NCBI GenBank assembly: GCA_947471365.1
Contig: CANIWQ010000011.1
Span: 1-40,549 of the forward strand
Source of the DNA: Gemmatimonadota bacterium
Lineage (GTDB): Bacteria; Gemmatimonadota; Gemmatimonadetes; Gemmatimonadales; Gemmatimonadaceae
Direction of reading: 5' to 3'
DNA length: 40,549 nt
The notes below the pieces were generated by a model. The model ran no database searches and was not told the origin of the DNA. It saw only the letters and a list, made by a program, of their open reading frames with translations. A program made the translations under genes and the position numbers. Below are positions 1 through 9,014 of the stretch, piece by piece; within the stretch, counting starts at the first letter, position 1, and each line of letters opens with the position of its first letter.

Positions 1-753
1 GGGAGCGGCGTGGTGACGCTCGTCCTGGTGACCGAAGCGGCGGGCGACACAAAAGTCATGATTCAGATGACGAAGACGTTCGGCTATTACTACGATCACG
101 TCATTTTGAAATCGGGGATTCAGCAGGGGACGCACGTCGCCGCGGGCGATTCGATTGGCACCACCACGGGGCGCTGCCCTTCCTTTGACCTCGGCGTGTG
201 GGACCTCGATGTGACGCTCCCCGGCCTTATCACGCCCGTGCGCTACGCCGATCAGAACCTCCACGCCGCATCGCCGTACAAGTATTTCCCAGAGCCGTTG
301 CGCAGCTATTACTACCGGCACGTGCGGTTGTTGGAAGGCGTTCCGGCGAACAAAGACGGGCGCATCGACTACGGCATTGCCGGCAAACTCTCGGGCGACT
401 GGTTCCACTCGTCGATCGCCGTGGATCGGTTTTCCACAGGCACGTCCGACGGCTGGGCACACACCATCGGCTTTGTGTACGACTGGTACAGTGGTGCCAC
501 GCGTGTGTCGATTGGCGGCACAATCGCTGGACCAGGGCTCTATGGCGTGGCGGCAACGGACCCCGACCCAGCCACGGTAAGCACGTCGAGTGGCCCGGTG
601 GCGTATCAATTGAACTTCTTGCAGGGAACGTCCGGCGTTGGCTGGTTACTCGTGCAAATGACAGCCGCCGACAAGATTCGCGTCGAGCCATTTGCCTCCG
701 GCGCGAGCCGCCCGACCGCGTTCACCACCGCCGCGCAGAATTATTTGCGATAG
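1..753 (+). CDS. M23-like exported protein, 5' truncated
   Basis: The reading frame is open from the first base of the window to a TAG at 751-753, so the true start and the N-terminal part lie outside. The visible 250 residues begin with a strand-rich stretch containing YYYDHVILKSG and HVAAGDSIGTT. This is the 'HxxxxxSGxxVxxGDxIGxxG' pattern of the LytM/M23 barrel that surrounds the zinc site in peptidoglycan endopeptidases. The rest is a beta-rich region with no motif I recognise. The canonical HxH zinc motif is not visible in the remaining part, so catalytic activity cannot be judged. A GTG at 10 could be read as a start, but the in-frame codons before it are also open and coding-like. It is the first gene of a plus-strand run; the next gene starts about 60 bases downstream. 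Confidence 0.6.
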   Translation, partial: GSGVVTLVLVTEAAGDTKVMIQMTKTFGYYYDHVILKSGIQQGTHVAAGDSIGTTTGRCPSFDLGVWDLDVTLPGLITPVRYADQNLHAASPYKYFPEPLRSYYYRHVRLLEGVPANKDGRIDYGIAGKLSGDWFHSSIAVDRFSTGTSDGWAHTIGFVYDWYSGATRVSIGGTIAGPGLYGVAATDPDPATVSTSSGPVAYQLNFLQGTSGVGWLLVQMTAADKIRVEPFASGASRPTAFTTAAQNYLR

Positions 754-815
754 CCTGCTGGACAGGGGAACGCCCTTACGCAGATTCCGTGGTGAACCCC
801 TGTCCGAGGCCTCGC

Positions 816-3800
816 GTGTCTTTCCGCCGAATCATCAGTTCTGTCGTCGTGTGCACGACCATCGCCCTTCTCGCCCTTCTCGTCGTTGTGCCGCCGCTCC
901 ATGCACAAGGCGCCCTCGACACGCGCGCCATCAAGGATTTGAAGTGGCGTAGCATCGGCCCATTCCGCGGCGGCCGCACCAAGAGTGCCACCGGCGTGCC
1001 GAGTCAGCCCAATGTGTTTTACATGGGCGTGATCAATGGCGGTGTGTGGAAGAGCACCGACTACGGACGTACCTGGAATCCCATCTTCGACGGACAGCCC
1101 ACGCAATCGGTGGGCGCGGTAGAAGTCTCACTCTCCAATCCCAACGTGCTCTACGTGGGATCGGGCGAGGGGCTGCAACGTCCCGATCTCTCCACCGGCG
1201 ACGGCATCTACAAGAGCACTGACGCCGGCAAGAGCTGGAAACACCTCGGCTTGCGGGACGCACAACAGATTCCGCGCATCGTGATTGATCCGACCAACCC
1301 CGAGCGCATTTTTGTGGCGGCGCTTGGTCATCCATACGGCCCCAACGCCGAACGAGGCGTCTTCCGCTCCGTGGACGGTGGCACGTCGTTTCAGCGCGTG
1401 CTTTTCAAGGACGAGAATACCGGCGCCGCGGAGTTGGTGATGGCGCCAGATGATCCCAACACGCTACTGGCCGCGCTGTGGGAAGCACGCCAAGGCCCGT
1501 GGGAGAATGGCGCGTTCCGCGGCCCCGGCACCGGCTTGTACAAGAGCACGGACGGCGGCACGACGTGGAAGCAGATCACCGCAGGTATTCCGAGCACCGC
1601 CGAGGGGATCGATCGCATTGGGTTGTCGTTTTCGCAGGCGAACCCGAAGCGCGTGTACGCCACCATCAACGCGCAACGCCAGTGCGGCATTTATCGGAGC
1701 GAGGACGCGGGCGACACGTGGACGCGCGTCAACAATGACAACCGCATCTGCGGCCGTGGCGATGACTTTGCCGCACCGACCGCAGACCCCAAGAATGCCG
1801 ACGTGGTGTATTCGGCAAACGTCGTGGCGTGGAAGTCGGTGGACGGCGGCAAAACGTGGAACGCCCATCGCGGTGCACCGGGTGGCGACGACTATCAGCG
1901 CTATTGGATCAATCCGAACAACACCGACATCCAGCTGCTCGTGAGCGATCAGGGCGGCGTGGTCACGGTCAACGGCGGCAAGAGCTGGAGTTCGTGGTAC
2001 AACCAGAACACGGCGCAGTTTTATCATGTCACGGCAGACAACGCGTATCCGTATCGTCTGTGCGGCGGGCAGCAGGAATCCGGCTCGGCGTGCGTGGCGA
2101 GTCGCGGCAATGACGGTTCGATTGGCTATCGCGAATGGCGGCCGGTGGGAGTCGAAGAGTACGGCTACGTGGCGCCCGACCCGCTGAACCCCGACATCGT
2201 CTATGGCGGCAAGGTGACGCGCTTCGACCGTCGGACCGGGCAGACACAGCAGGTTGGGCCGCGTATCGGTCGCGGTGGCGGCGCGGGTGTGAGCGACTAT
2301 CGCACCGTGCGCACCGCGCCGGTGCTGTTCTCGCCAACGAACCCAAAGAAACTGTACTTCGCCTCGAACACGCTGTGGGAAACCGTCGACGGCGGCCAGC
2401 ACTGGAAGCAGTCGAGTCCCGATCTGGCGCGTGAGTCGTGGGAGGCGCCAGCCAATGTGGGCAAGTACGCTGGCACGCCGGCAGCCGCGGCATCGAAGCG
2501 TGGCGTGATTTACACGATTGCGCCGAGCCCTAAGGATTCGAACACGATCTGGGCCGGCACGGATGACGGACAGATTCAGGTGACGCGCAATAACGGCAAG
2601 GCGTGGACGAACGTCACGCCCCCCTCGCTCCCAGCGTGGGCCAAAGTGTCGTTGATGGACGCCTCGCATTTTGATGCCGGCACTGCGTACGCCGCGATCA
2701 ACACACTGCGACTCGACGATTTGCGTCCGCACATTCTGCGCACGCGAGATGGCGGTAAAACGTGGGCAGATGTTGTGAGCGGCATCGACAGCGGCGCCAC
2801 CGTGAATGTGGTGCGCGAAGATCCTGCGCGGCGCGGATTGCTCTACGCGGGCACCGAGAACGGCGTGTGGGTGTCGATTGACGATGGCGACCACTGGCAG
2901 TCGCTGCGATTGAACTTGCCGTCCACGTCGGTGCGCGACCTGATTATCAAAGACAATGATGTCGCAGTGGGTACGCACGGCCGCGGATTCTGGATTCTTG
3001 ACGACGTGTCGGCATTGCGTCAGTGGAACAACAACTCGGCCGGCGTCACGCTCTATAAGCCGGCAATCGCCACGCGCGTGCGCTATTCGATGTACACCGA
3101 CACGCCAGTGCCGCCCGACGAACCGATGGCCGAAAACCCGCCGGACGGCGCGGCCATCGACTATTTTCTGGCCGCCGACGCGAACGGTCCGCTCACCATC
3201 GACATCGTGGACGCGAAAGGCGTGCTCGTGCGCCACTTCTCGAGCGAGGACAAGTACGACGCGCCGAAGGACGAAGGCAACTGGCCCTGGTATTGGTTCC
3301 GCCCGATGCATGCGCCAGCCAAGACCGCCGGCTTGCATCGCTATGTGTGGGATCTCCACTTCACGCCGCCGCCGGCGCAGAGTTTCTCGCTCCCCATTTC
3401 AGCGACCCCGTTTAATACCAAGAAGGAACCCGAAGGTCCGTGGGTGCACCCCGGCACGTACACCGTCAAACTCTCGGTGGGCGGCGCAACATTCACGCAG
3501 CCGATCACGGTGCGGATGGATCCTCGAGTGAAAACGGCGGAGTCGGCGTTGGCGCAGCAGTATGCGCTCTCGATTGGGCTCTATGACGCCGCGCGCGAAT
3601 CAGCGATGGCCGCGCAACAAGTACGTTCGCTACGCGCGCAAATAGCGGACAGAAAAACCAAAGCGCCGGCGCTCGTGAAAGAACTCGACGCGCTCGATGC
3701 CACGCTGCAGACGCTCGATGCGCCCGCCGCCGGTGGCCGCGGCGGTGGCGGCGGACGGGGCGGCGCCGCGCCGGCCGCGCCGGGCGCATTCGCGTCGATT

Positions 3801-4067
3801 GAATCGCAGGCCTTGCCGATCATGAATGTTCTGCAGGATGCAGATGCGGCGCCGACATCGCAGGTGGTCGCGGCGGCCGACGAACGCCTCCGGGCATTTG
3901 CGGTTGCGCGACGCACGTGGCATCATCTCACGAGCACCGATGTTCCGGCGCTCAATATCAAGTTGCGGGCGGCCGGCGCTGAGCCGCTCGCGATCACGAC
4001 ACCACGCGGACCGGGCGCTACGCCCAGCCCCGACGACGAAGACGTGCCCCTTGGAGGGAATCGCTAA
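816..4067 (+). CDS. Exported BNR/sortilin-like beta-propeller repeat protein
   Basis: This large exported protein (1083 aa) belongs to the 'glycosyl hydrolase BNR / VPS10-sortilin-like' group common in Bacteroidota, Acidobacteriota and Gemmatimonadota. After a signal peptide (SFRRIISSVVVC through LHAQ) there are about ten Asp-box repeats of the form S-x-D-x-G-x-T/S-W, for example KSTDYGRTW, KSTDAGKSW, KSVDGGKTW and RTRDGGKTW. These predict one or two beta-propellers. A C-terminal beta domain follows, then a helical segment interrupted by a Gly/Arg/Ala-rich linker around residue 970. No sialidase catalytic residues can be assigned, so the 'glycosyl hydrolase' label is only a family name; a protein- or glycan-binding role is equally possible. 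I chose GTG 816 because a GAGG lies six bases upstream and the signal peptide begins immediately. GTG 789 and 792 are alternatives, and the frame stays open much further upstream. Its TAA shares its last base with the ATG of the S9 peptidase gene, implying co-translation. Confidence 0.85.
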   Translation: MSFRRIISSVVVCTTIALLALLVVVPPLHAQGALDTRAIKDLKWRSIGPFRGGRTKSATGVPSQPNVFYMGVINGGVWKSTDYGRTWNPIFDGQPTQSVGAVEVSLSNPNVLYVGSGEGLQRPDLSTGDGIYKSTDAGKSWKHLGLRDAQQIPRIVIDPTNPERIFVAALGHPYGPNAERGVFRSVDGGTSFQRVLFKDENTGAAELVMAPDDPNTLLAALWEARQGPWENGAFRGPGTGLYKSTDGGTTWKQITAGIPSTAEGIDRIGLSFSQANPKRVYATINAQRQCGIYRSEDAGDTWTRVNNDNRICGRGDDFAAPTADPKNADVVYSANVVAWKSVDGGKTWNAHRGAPGGDDYQRYWINPNNTDIQLLVSDQGGVVTVNGGKSWSSWYNQNTAQFYHVTADNAYPYRLCGGQQESGSACVASRGNDGSIGYREWRPVGVEEYGYVAPDPLNPDIVYGGKVTRFDRRTGQTQQVGPRIGRGGGAGVSDYRTVRTAPVLFSPTNPKKLYFASNTLWETVDGGQHWKQSSPDLARESWEAPANVGKYAGTPAAAASKRGVIYTIAPSPKDSNTIWAGTDDGQIQVTRNNGKAWTNVTPPSLPAWAKVSLMDASHFDAGTAYAAINTLRLDDLRPHILRTRDGGKTWADVVSGIDSGATVNVVREDPARRGLLYAGTENGVWVSIDDGDHWQSLRLNLPSTSVRDLIIKDNDVAVGTHGRGFWILDDVSALRQWNNNSAGVTLYKPAIATRVRYSMYTDTPVPPDEPMAENPPDGAAIDYFLAADANGPLTIDIVDAKGVLVRHFSSEDKYDAPKDEGNWPWYWFRPMHAPAKTAGLHRYVWDLHFTPPPAQSFSLPISATPFNTKKEPEGPWVHPGTYTVKLSVGGATFTQPITVRMDPRVKTAESALAQQYALSIGLYDAARESAMAAQQVRSLRAQIADRKTKAPALVKELDALDATLQTLDAPAAGGRGGGGGRGGAAPAAPGAFASIESQALPIMNVLQDADAAPTSQVVAAADERLRAFAVARRTWHHLTSTDVPALNIKLRAAGAEPLAITTPRGPGATPSPDDEDVPLGGNR

Positions 4068-6064
4068 TGCGCCCAGTGCTACTGCTCGCTACCTGCGCCA
4101 GCCTGTTCGCGGGGGCCGCCTTCGCGCAGGGCGCCCCCGCCAAACGCCCGCTCGCCCTCGCCGACCTCTACCGCCTGCGCCAAGTGAGCGACCCGCAGCG
4201 GTCGAACGACGGACAGTGGGTGGCCTACACCGTCGCGCGCGTGGACACCACCAAGGATCGCTCCGACAGTGACCTCTGGATGACGAGTTGGGACGGTGCC
4301 ACCACGGTGCGCCTCACCAACAGCGACGAATCGGAACGGACGCCGCGGTGGAGTCCGGATGGCAAGCAGCTGGCATTTCTCTCGAGCCGGCAGGGTGCCA
4401 AGGGAGGGCAGGTCTGGCTGCTCAATCGCGCCGGCGGTGAAGCCGAAAAAATCACCGAGCTCAAGGGCGGCGTATCGTCATTCGCGTGGTCGCCCGACGG
4501 CACCAAGCTCGCGCTCGTGGTCAGCGACCCAGAGCCCGACAGTTCCGCGACGCCGAAACCAAAACCGATTGTGGTGGACCGCTATCAGTTCAAAACTGAC
4601 GGCAAAGGCTATCTCGACAAGCAGCACCAGCATCTGTTCGTGTTCGACTTGGCCACGCGCAAAAGCACGCAGGTGACCACGGGCGATTTTGACGACAGCG
4701 AACCGGCATGGTCACCCGACGGCACGCGACTCGCGTTCATTAGCGCGCGCGCAAAAGACGCCGAGCGTTTTGATAACTCGGATGTGTACGTCGTGGAGGC
4801 GAAGGCCGGTGCCACTCCGGTGCAGCTCACGACATTTCAGGGCGCCGACGAAGGGCCACTCGCCTGGAGCCCCGACGGCATGTGGGTGGCGTACCGTCAG
4901 GCGCAGGAACCGAAGTACTTCGGGTACGGCGGTGGATTCGGCACACTCGCCTTGGCACCAGCAGCTGGCGGTCCCGTCAAACTGCTGACCGAGAAACTCG
5001 ACCGCATGATGACGGGTGCTCGTTGGAGCCGCGACGGGAAGAGCCTCGTGGGCATCGTCACCGACGATCAGCGAGAGTATCTCCTGCGCGTCATGGCGGA
5101 TGGTTCGGGATGGAGCAAGATCGAAAGCCAGCTGCCCGTGATCACGGCGTTCAGTGAAGGCGTCGACGGGGCGTTCGCGGTGCTCGCCACGACGCCGAGT
5201 TCGCCGAGCGAGTTGTACGCGCTCGATAAAGGCGTCGCGCGCCCGCTGACGCACCAAAACAGCTGGCTCACCGATGTGGCGCTCGCCACGACATCGGTGG
5301 TCACCTCAAAGAGCGACGACGGCACCGAGGTGCATGGCATTTTGCGACGGCCTGCCAATGCCGCCGCTGGCACGAAGCTCCCGATGATTCTGCGCATTCA
5401 TGGCGGACCCGCGGGGCAGGATGCCCTGAGCTTTGACTTTGAGAAAGAACTGCTCGCCGCGCAGGGCTGGGCCGTGATTGCGCCGAACTACCGGGGCAGC
5501 AATGGCCGCGGCGCGGCATTCACGGTCGCGATTGCTGGCGACTGGTGCAATAAAGAAGTGCGCGATATCCGCGGCATGGTGGACCGCCTCATCAAAGACG
5601 GTGTGGCCGACGAATCGCGACTTGGCGTGGGCGGATGGAGCTACGGTGGCATTCTCACCGACTGCATGATCGCCGCCGACCCACGCTTCAAGGCCGCCAC
5701 GAGTGGCGCGGGCGTCAGTAATGTGTTGGGGATGTACGGGCACGATCAGTACATCGTGCAATACGATCAGGAACTGGGTCAGCCCTGGAAGAACGTGGAC
5801 AAATGGCTTAAGGTCTCTACGGCATTCTTCCACGCCGATCGCATCAAGACGCCAACGCTCTTCCTCGGTGGCTCCGCCGACTGGAACGTGCCCGTCATCG
5901 GTGGCGAGCAGATGTATCAGGCGTTGAAATCGCTCGGTATCGACACGCAGCTGATTGTGTACCCGGGTGAGCCGCACGGCATTCGACGCCCGAGTTTCCA
6001 GCGCGATCGGTTGGAGCGCTACGTCGCGTGGTACACGAAGTACCTCGCGGCAACGGTGCCCTGA
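4067..6064 (+). CDS. Exported S9 prolyl oligopeptidase-family peptidase
   Basis: A serine peptidase of clan SC (S9, acylaminoacyl-peptidase/DPP-like) that cleaves short peptides, probably in the periplasm. The 665 residues start with a signal peptide ending at AFAQ. TolB/WD40-like propeller blades follow (RWSPDGKQLAF, AWSPDGTKLAL, AWSPDGTRLAF, AWSPDGMWVAY). From about residue 430 there is an alpha/beta hydrolase domain with RIHGGPAGQ, the nucleophile elbow GWSYGG (Ser525), Asp605 in GSADWNVP and His637 in EPHGIRRP, so the catalytic triad is complete. The ATG overlaps the stop of the upstream BNR-repeat gene by one base and has a strong GGAGGG at 4053-4058. The two are almost certainly one operon, an exported pair for peptide or glycopeptide use. 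Confidence 0.93.
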   Translation: MRPVLLLATCASLFAGAAFAQGAPAKRPLALADLYRLRQVSDPQRSNDGQWVAYTVARVDTTKDRSDSDLWMTSWDGATTVRLTNSDESERTPRWSPDGKQLAFLSSRQGAKGGQVWLLNRAGGEAEKITELKGGVSSFAWSPDGTKLALVVSDPEPDSSATPKPKPIVVDRYQFKTDGKGYLDKQHQHLFVFDLATRKSTQVTTGDFDDSEPAWSPDGTRLAFISARAKDAERFDNSDVYVVEAKAGATPVQLTTFQGADEGPLAWSPDGMWVAYRQAQEPKYFGYGGGFGTLALAPAAGGPVKLLTEKLDRMMTGARWSRDGKSLVGIVTDDQREYLLRVMADGSGWSKIESQLPVITAFSEGVDGAFAVLATTPSSPSELYALDKGVARPLTHQNSWLTDVALATTSVVTSKSDDGTEVHGILRRPANAAAGTKLPMILRIHGGPAGQDALSFDFEKELLAAQGWAVIAPNYRGSNGRGAAFTVAIAGDWCNKEVRDIRGMVDRLIKDGVADESRLGVGGWSYGGILTDCMIAADPRFKAATSGAGVSNVLGMYGHDQYIVQYDQELGQPWKNVDKWLKVSTAFFHADRIKTPTLFLGGSADWNVPVIGGEQMYQALKSLGIDTQLIVYPGEPHGIRRPSFQRDRLERYVAWYTKYLAATVP

Positions 6065-6065
6065 G

Positions 6066-6845
6066 GTGGTTGGAAAGGTCGTACGTTCGGGAGTCGCGGC
6101 GCGCGCGCCGCGACTCACGGCCGTCAGTGCGCGGCGGCTGTTGCGCGCCCACGCGGATCCCGTGCGGGCGCGCCACACGGCGGGGTACTTCAAAACCGGC
6201 AAAGGGGAATACGGCGAGGGAGACCGTTTTATTGGTGTGACCATGCCGCAGATCCGTGCGCTGGCCCGGACGCTGCGCGAGATGCCGCTCTCGGAGATCG
6301 ACGCCCTCCTCGGCTCGCCCGTCCACGAGGATCGCGTGCTCGCGGTGGTGCTGCTCGGTCAGGCGTACGATCGCGGCGATGAGGAAATTCGGGACGAAGT
6401 GTTCCATTTGTATCTCGCACGCACGGACCGCATCAATAACTGGGACCTCGTGGACATGAGCGCCCCAGGGATTGTCGGCCGTCACCTCGTCTCTCGCCCG
6501 CGCGCCGTCCTCCACCGGCTCGCAGACTCGCCCATGCTCTGGGAGCGGCGGATCGCGGTGCTCGCCACGATGTGGTTTTTGCGAGAGGGCGAAACGGCCC
6601 CAACGTTGAAGATCGCGACGAAACTCCGGAACGATCCGCACGACCTCATGCACAAAGCCGTCGGGTGGCTCCTGCGCGAAGCGGCCAAGCGCGACAAGCC
6701 CGCGGTGGTCGCGTTTCTGCGCCGCTACGGAGCCACCCTCCCGCGGACGCTACTTCGCTACGCAATCGAGCACTTTCCTGCGCCAGCGCGCGCGCGTTTC
6801 CTCGCCGCCCGTACGACCTTGGTGCGCCGAATACCCGCCCGTTAA
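6066..6845 (+). CDS. AlkD-like DNA alkylation repair protein
   Basis: A HEAT-repeat DNA glycosylase of the AlkD family (259 aa), which removes positively charged alkylated bases (N3- and N7-alkylpurines) without flipping the base. Family signatures seen are FKTGKGEYGEGDRFIGV near residues 40-56 followed by MPQIRALAR, the INNWDLVD motif with the conserved Trp-Asp, and HKAVGWLLREAAKRD near the C-terminal third. All are typical positions in AlkD homologues. GTG 6066 is chosen because it lies immediately after the TGA of the S9 peptidase gene and gives the expected length; no strong ribosome-binding site is visible, so the exact start is uncertain. It may be co-transcribed with the peptidase but is functionally unrelated. 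Confidence 0.88.
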   Translation: MVGKVVRSGVAARAPRLTAVSARRLLRAHADPVRARHTAGYFKTGKGEYGEGDRFIGVTMPQIRALARTLREMPLSEIDALLGSPVHEDRVLAVVLLGQAYDRGDEEIRDEVFHLYLARTDRINNWDLVDMSAPGIVGRHLVSRPRAVLHRLADSPMLWERRIAVLATMWFLREGETAPTLKIATKLRNDPHDLMHKAVGWLLREAAKRDKPAVVAFLRRYGATLPRTLLRYAIEHFPAPARARFLAARTTLVRRIPAR

Positions 6846-6900
6846 GTTGCTGACAAGGCGCCTCCCCTCTGGCGCGAAGTCCTATCAGAGAGCCAACTTA
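6843..6900. repeat. Short inverted repeat after the AlkD-like gene
   Basis: A 7-base inverted repeat (TAAGTTG at 6843-6849, CAACTTA at 6894-6900) brackets a weaker 5-bp GCGCC/GGCGC hairpin (6858-6862 with 6871-6875). It fills the gap before the DinB-like gene. It could be a terminator or leader structure, but the arms are short and no T-run follows. Confidence 0.25.
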
Positions 6901-6905
6901 GACGT

Positions 6906-7400
6906 ATGTCATCGCTTGCAGATGTCTCCCGATTAATCGCTCGCGAACTCGCCACGCTGCGCGACGAGCTCTTGGCATATCCCGACGATGCATCCGTCTG
7001 GGCGCTGCCGGCCGGCGTCCCCAACTCCGCGGGGACGCTGACGTTGCACTTGGCCGGCAACCTCCGTTGGTTTGTGGGGGCGCAGCTCGGGGCGACGGCG
7101 TATGTGCGCGACCGCGAGGCGGAGTTTGCCACGCGCGACCTTCCCCGCGCAGAACTCATGGCACTCATCGAACGCACGTCCGACGAAGTGACGCGCTCGC
7201 TTGCCGCGCTCGATCCGGAGGCACTCGACGGCGACTTTCCGCTCGAGGTCGGTGGACTGCGGCTCGAGACCGGACGGTTTCTGTCGCACATTGCCTCACA
7301 TCTGGCGTATCATCTAGGCCAAGTGGATTACCACCGTCGCATCGTCACCGGCAACGCGTATTCGGTGGGCGCGCTCCCCCTCCCACCACTCGCGCGATGA
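6906..7400 (+). CDS. DinB-like four-helix metal-binding protein
   Basis: A small protein (164 aa) of the DinB/YfiT-like four-helix-bundle superfamily, whose members bind a divalent metal through three histidines. Many act as thiol-dependent transferases or are of unknown function. Seen here are LTLHLAGNLRWF (His48) in the first half, and HIASHLAYHLGQ with His128, His132 and His136 near the C-terminus. This is the expected N-terminal His plus C-terminal HxxxH arrangement. The ATG at 6906 is the first in frame and gives the normal family length. Its TGA overlaps the ATG of the next gene by four bases (ATGA), so the two are translationally coupled. No substrate can be predicted. Confidence 0.85.
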   Translation: MSSLADVSRLIARELATLRDELLAYPDDASVWALPAGVPNSAGTLTLHLAGNLRWFVGAQLGATAYVRDREAEFATRDLPRAELMALIERTSDEVTRSLAALDPEALDGDFPLEVGGLRLETGRFLSHIASHLAYHLGQVDYHRRIVTGNAYSVGALPLPPLAR

Positions 7401-8608
7401 ATCCTGAACCGTCTCATGTGCTCATGGCGGGGCTAGGACCGTTCGTCGAAGTCATTGGCGTGGTAGCGATCGTCGCACTGTTCACACTCCTCCGCGACCA
7501 AGCGGATCGGCGTCCGTACTTCAAAGCATGGGAAGAAGGCTGGGTGATGCTCGCCGTGTCGTTGACCGCCGGCGTTATTTACCAGCGACTCACCGATCCC
7601 ACGAGCGTACTCCTCAGCGCGTCGCGCGCTACGACGTGGATCTTCGCGGCCACATATTTTAGCTTCCGCCTGATGGCGCTGGCGTTGATGGTGCACGGGA
7701 CGCGCATGTACACGCGGGGCGATCGCAATCGCCGGTTGGTGACCGCCGCCGCGCCGGTTGGCCTCGCGCTCACGCTCTTTGCGGACACCTTCCGTACACC
7801 ACTTGGTGGTTTATCGCCGTACTTTGGGCCGTTCGTGGTACTCGCCACCGCCTATGCCGCATGGCAAATGGCGACGTTGCCGAAGTCCCGCCAAAGCGCG
7901 GGGAGTTCGGTGGCGCTCTGGTCGCTCGCGGGCGTGGCGGCGCTCTGGTCTGGCCTCGTGCTCTTCGGTATCGGCGTGCGCACCGGAAGTGCCTTTGCCT
8001 CAAATCCGTGGTTCGTGCGCTTTGAGCGGTACGGCTTCTTTCTCGATCTGATTGCGCTCACGGGTGTGGCGTACGCGATGGTGCAGTTGCTGTTTGAAGA
8101 CGCCCGTCGCGACAACGCGGACGCGCAGTCGCACGTGAACGTGCTCCACGACCGGAAACGTCTCGCCAAGTTTCACGACGACGAGAGTGGGTTGCTCAGC
8201 CGCCGAGCGTTCGAGGAAGCCCTCGGGCTCGACTTTGCGATGGCGAGCTTTGGCAGCGTCGCACGTATCCGCGTGACGAACCACGAGTCCCTGGCCGCCG
8301 AACACGGCAAACAAAACGCCGACGCCATGCTCGCACACTTTGCCGCCGTCTTGTCGAGCGGCACGCGCGCGCATGACTGGGTGTTCCGCTGGAATCCCAC
8401 CGATTTTCTCGTGGTGATGCCGCGCGCAGTTCCGCCGGTCGCGCTGAACCGTCTCAACGTCCTCCTCGCGCGAGCCGCACCGTTTGCCATCTCGGGCGTG
8501 CGCGATGCCGTGCGCGCCGACACCACGCTCGCCGTCGAACCATTCTCCGGCGCTGAGGATCTCACCGCAGCCGCCAAACGCGTGATGGACGATCACGTGG
8601 CACCGTAA
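7397..8608 (+). CDS. Membrane protein with degenerate GGDEF domain
   Basis: A 403-residue inner-membrane protein. About six hydrophobic segments span roughly residues 10-240, followed by a linker and a cytoplasmic domain (about 255-400) with a diguanylate-cyclase-like layout: DDESGLLSRRAFEEAL matches the 'D-x-LTGLxNRRxFxxxL' entry motif. The signature loop reads RWNPTDF (residues 331-337) where an active enzyme has R-x-GGDEF. Both glycines and the first acidic residue are lost, so it is probably not a cyclase; it may sense GTP or c-di-GMP or serve as a dimerisation module. ATG 7397 overlaps the upstream stop by four bases. A frame-compatible upstream extension exists but would overlap the DinB-like gene extensively and is not coding-like. 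Confidence 0.75.
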   Translation: MNPEPSHVLMAGLGPFVEVIGVVAIVALFTLLRDQADRRPYFKAWEEGWVMLAVSLTAGVIYQRLTDPTSVLLSASRATTWIFAATYFSFRLMALALMVHGTRMYTRGDRNRRLVTAAAPVGLALTLFADTFRTPLGGLSPYFGPFVVLATAYAAWQMATLPKSRQSAGSSVALWSLAGVAALWSGLVLFGIGVRTGSAFASNPWFVRFERYGFFLDLIALTGVAYAMVQLLFEDARRDNADAQSHVNVLHDRKRLAKFHDDESGLLSRRAFEEALGLDFAMASFGSVARIRVTNHESLAAEHGKQNADAMLAHFAAVLSSGTRAHDWVFRWNPTDFLVVMPRAVPPVALNRLNVLLARAAPFAISGVRDAVRADTTLAVEPFSGAEDLTAAAKRVMDDHVAP

Positions 8609-8609
8609 C

Positions 8610-9014
8610 GTGGCTACAGAAAAGTTTCCGCTCTTTCGGAGCACGGTGACGCTGGTCGGCGGTTTCGCGATCTATGCCTTCGCGCTCATGGTGCTGGTGC
8701 TGATCACGTCCATCGCCATGGCCAAGGGTGCCACGCCGTCGCATGAGGCAGTGGAGTTCGCCATGTTGGGGTCGTCGCTGGTGGCGGCATTGGCGGGCGG
8801 GTACGCCACGGCATCGCTCGCCCCGAACCGTCAACGTGGGCATGTGACCGTACTTGCAGCGATGATGTTACTCTCGCACATCAATCGCGTGGTGCACCCC
8901 ACCGCTGGGGCGTCGCGCTGGTATCCGATCGTCCTCGCCCTAGTCAGCACCGCGGCCGTCGTGGCCGGCGGATGGCTACGTCGTCCCCGATCACCGTCTC
9001 TGGAGTCCGCGTGA
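8610..9014 (+). CDS. Small four-helix membrane protein, unknown function
   Basis: A 134-residue protein starting at GTG 8610, one base after the upstream stop. It has four predicted transmembrane segments (approximately residues 13-37, 48-68, 78-92 and 102-121) joined by short polar loops, and ends in a basic tail. I recognise no family motif. Tight spacing to the degenerate-GGDEF gene and a four-base overlap (GTGA) with the amidohydrolase gene suggest it belongs to the same transcript. Confidence 0.6.
   Translation: MATEKFPLFRSTVTLVGGFAIYAFALMVLVLITSIAMAKGATPSHEAVEFAMLGSSLVAALAGGYATASLAPNRQRGHVTVLAAMMLLSHINRVVHPTAGASRWYPIVLALVSTAAVVAGGWLRRPRSPSLESA

Noticed and set aside
198-815. N-terminal extension of the BNR-repeat protein overlapping the M23-like gene
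   Set aside because: The translated extension is Arg-rich and noncoding in character, overlaps another gene, and places the signal peptide in the middle of the protein.
1464-3359. Long minus-strand open frame opposite the BNR-repeat gene
   Set aside because: It is a shadow of a high-GC coding strand: no family motif, very Arg/His/Val-rich composition, and the plus strand encodes a clear repeat protein.
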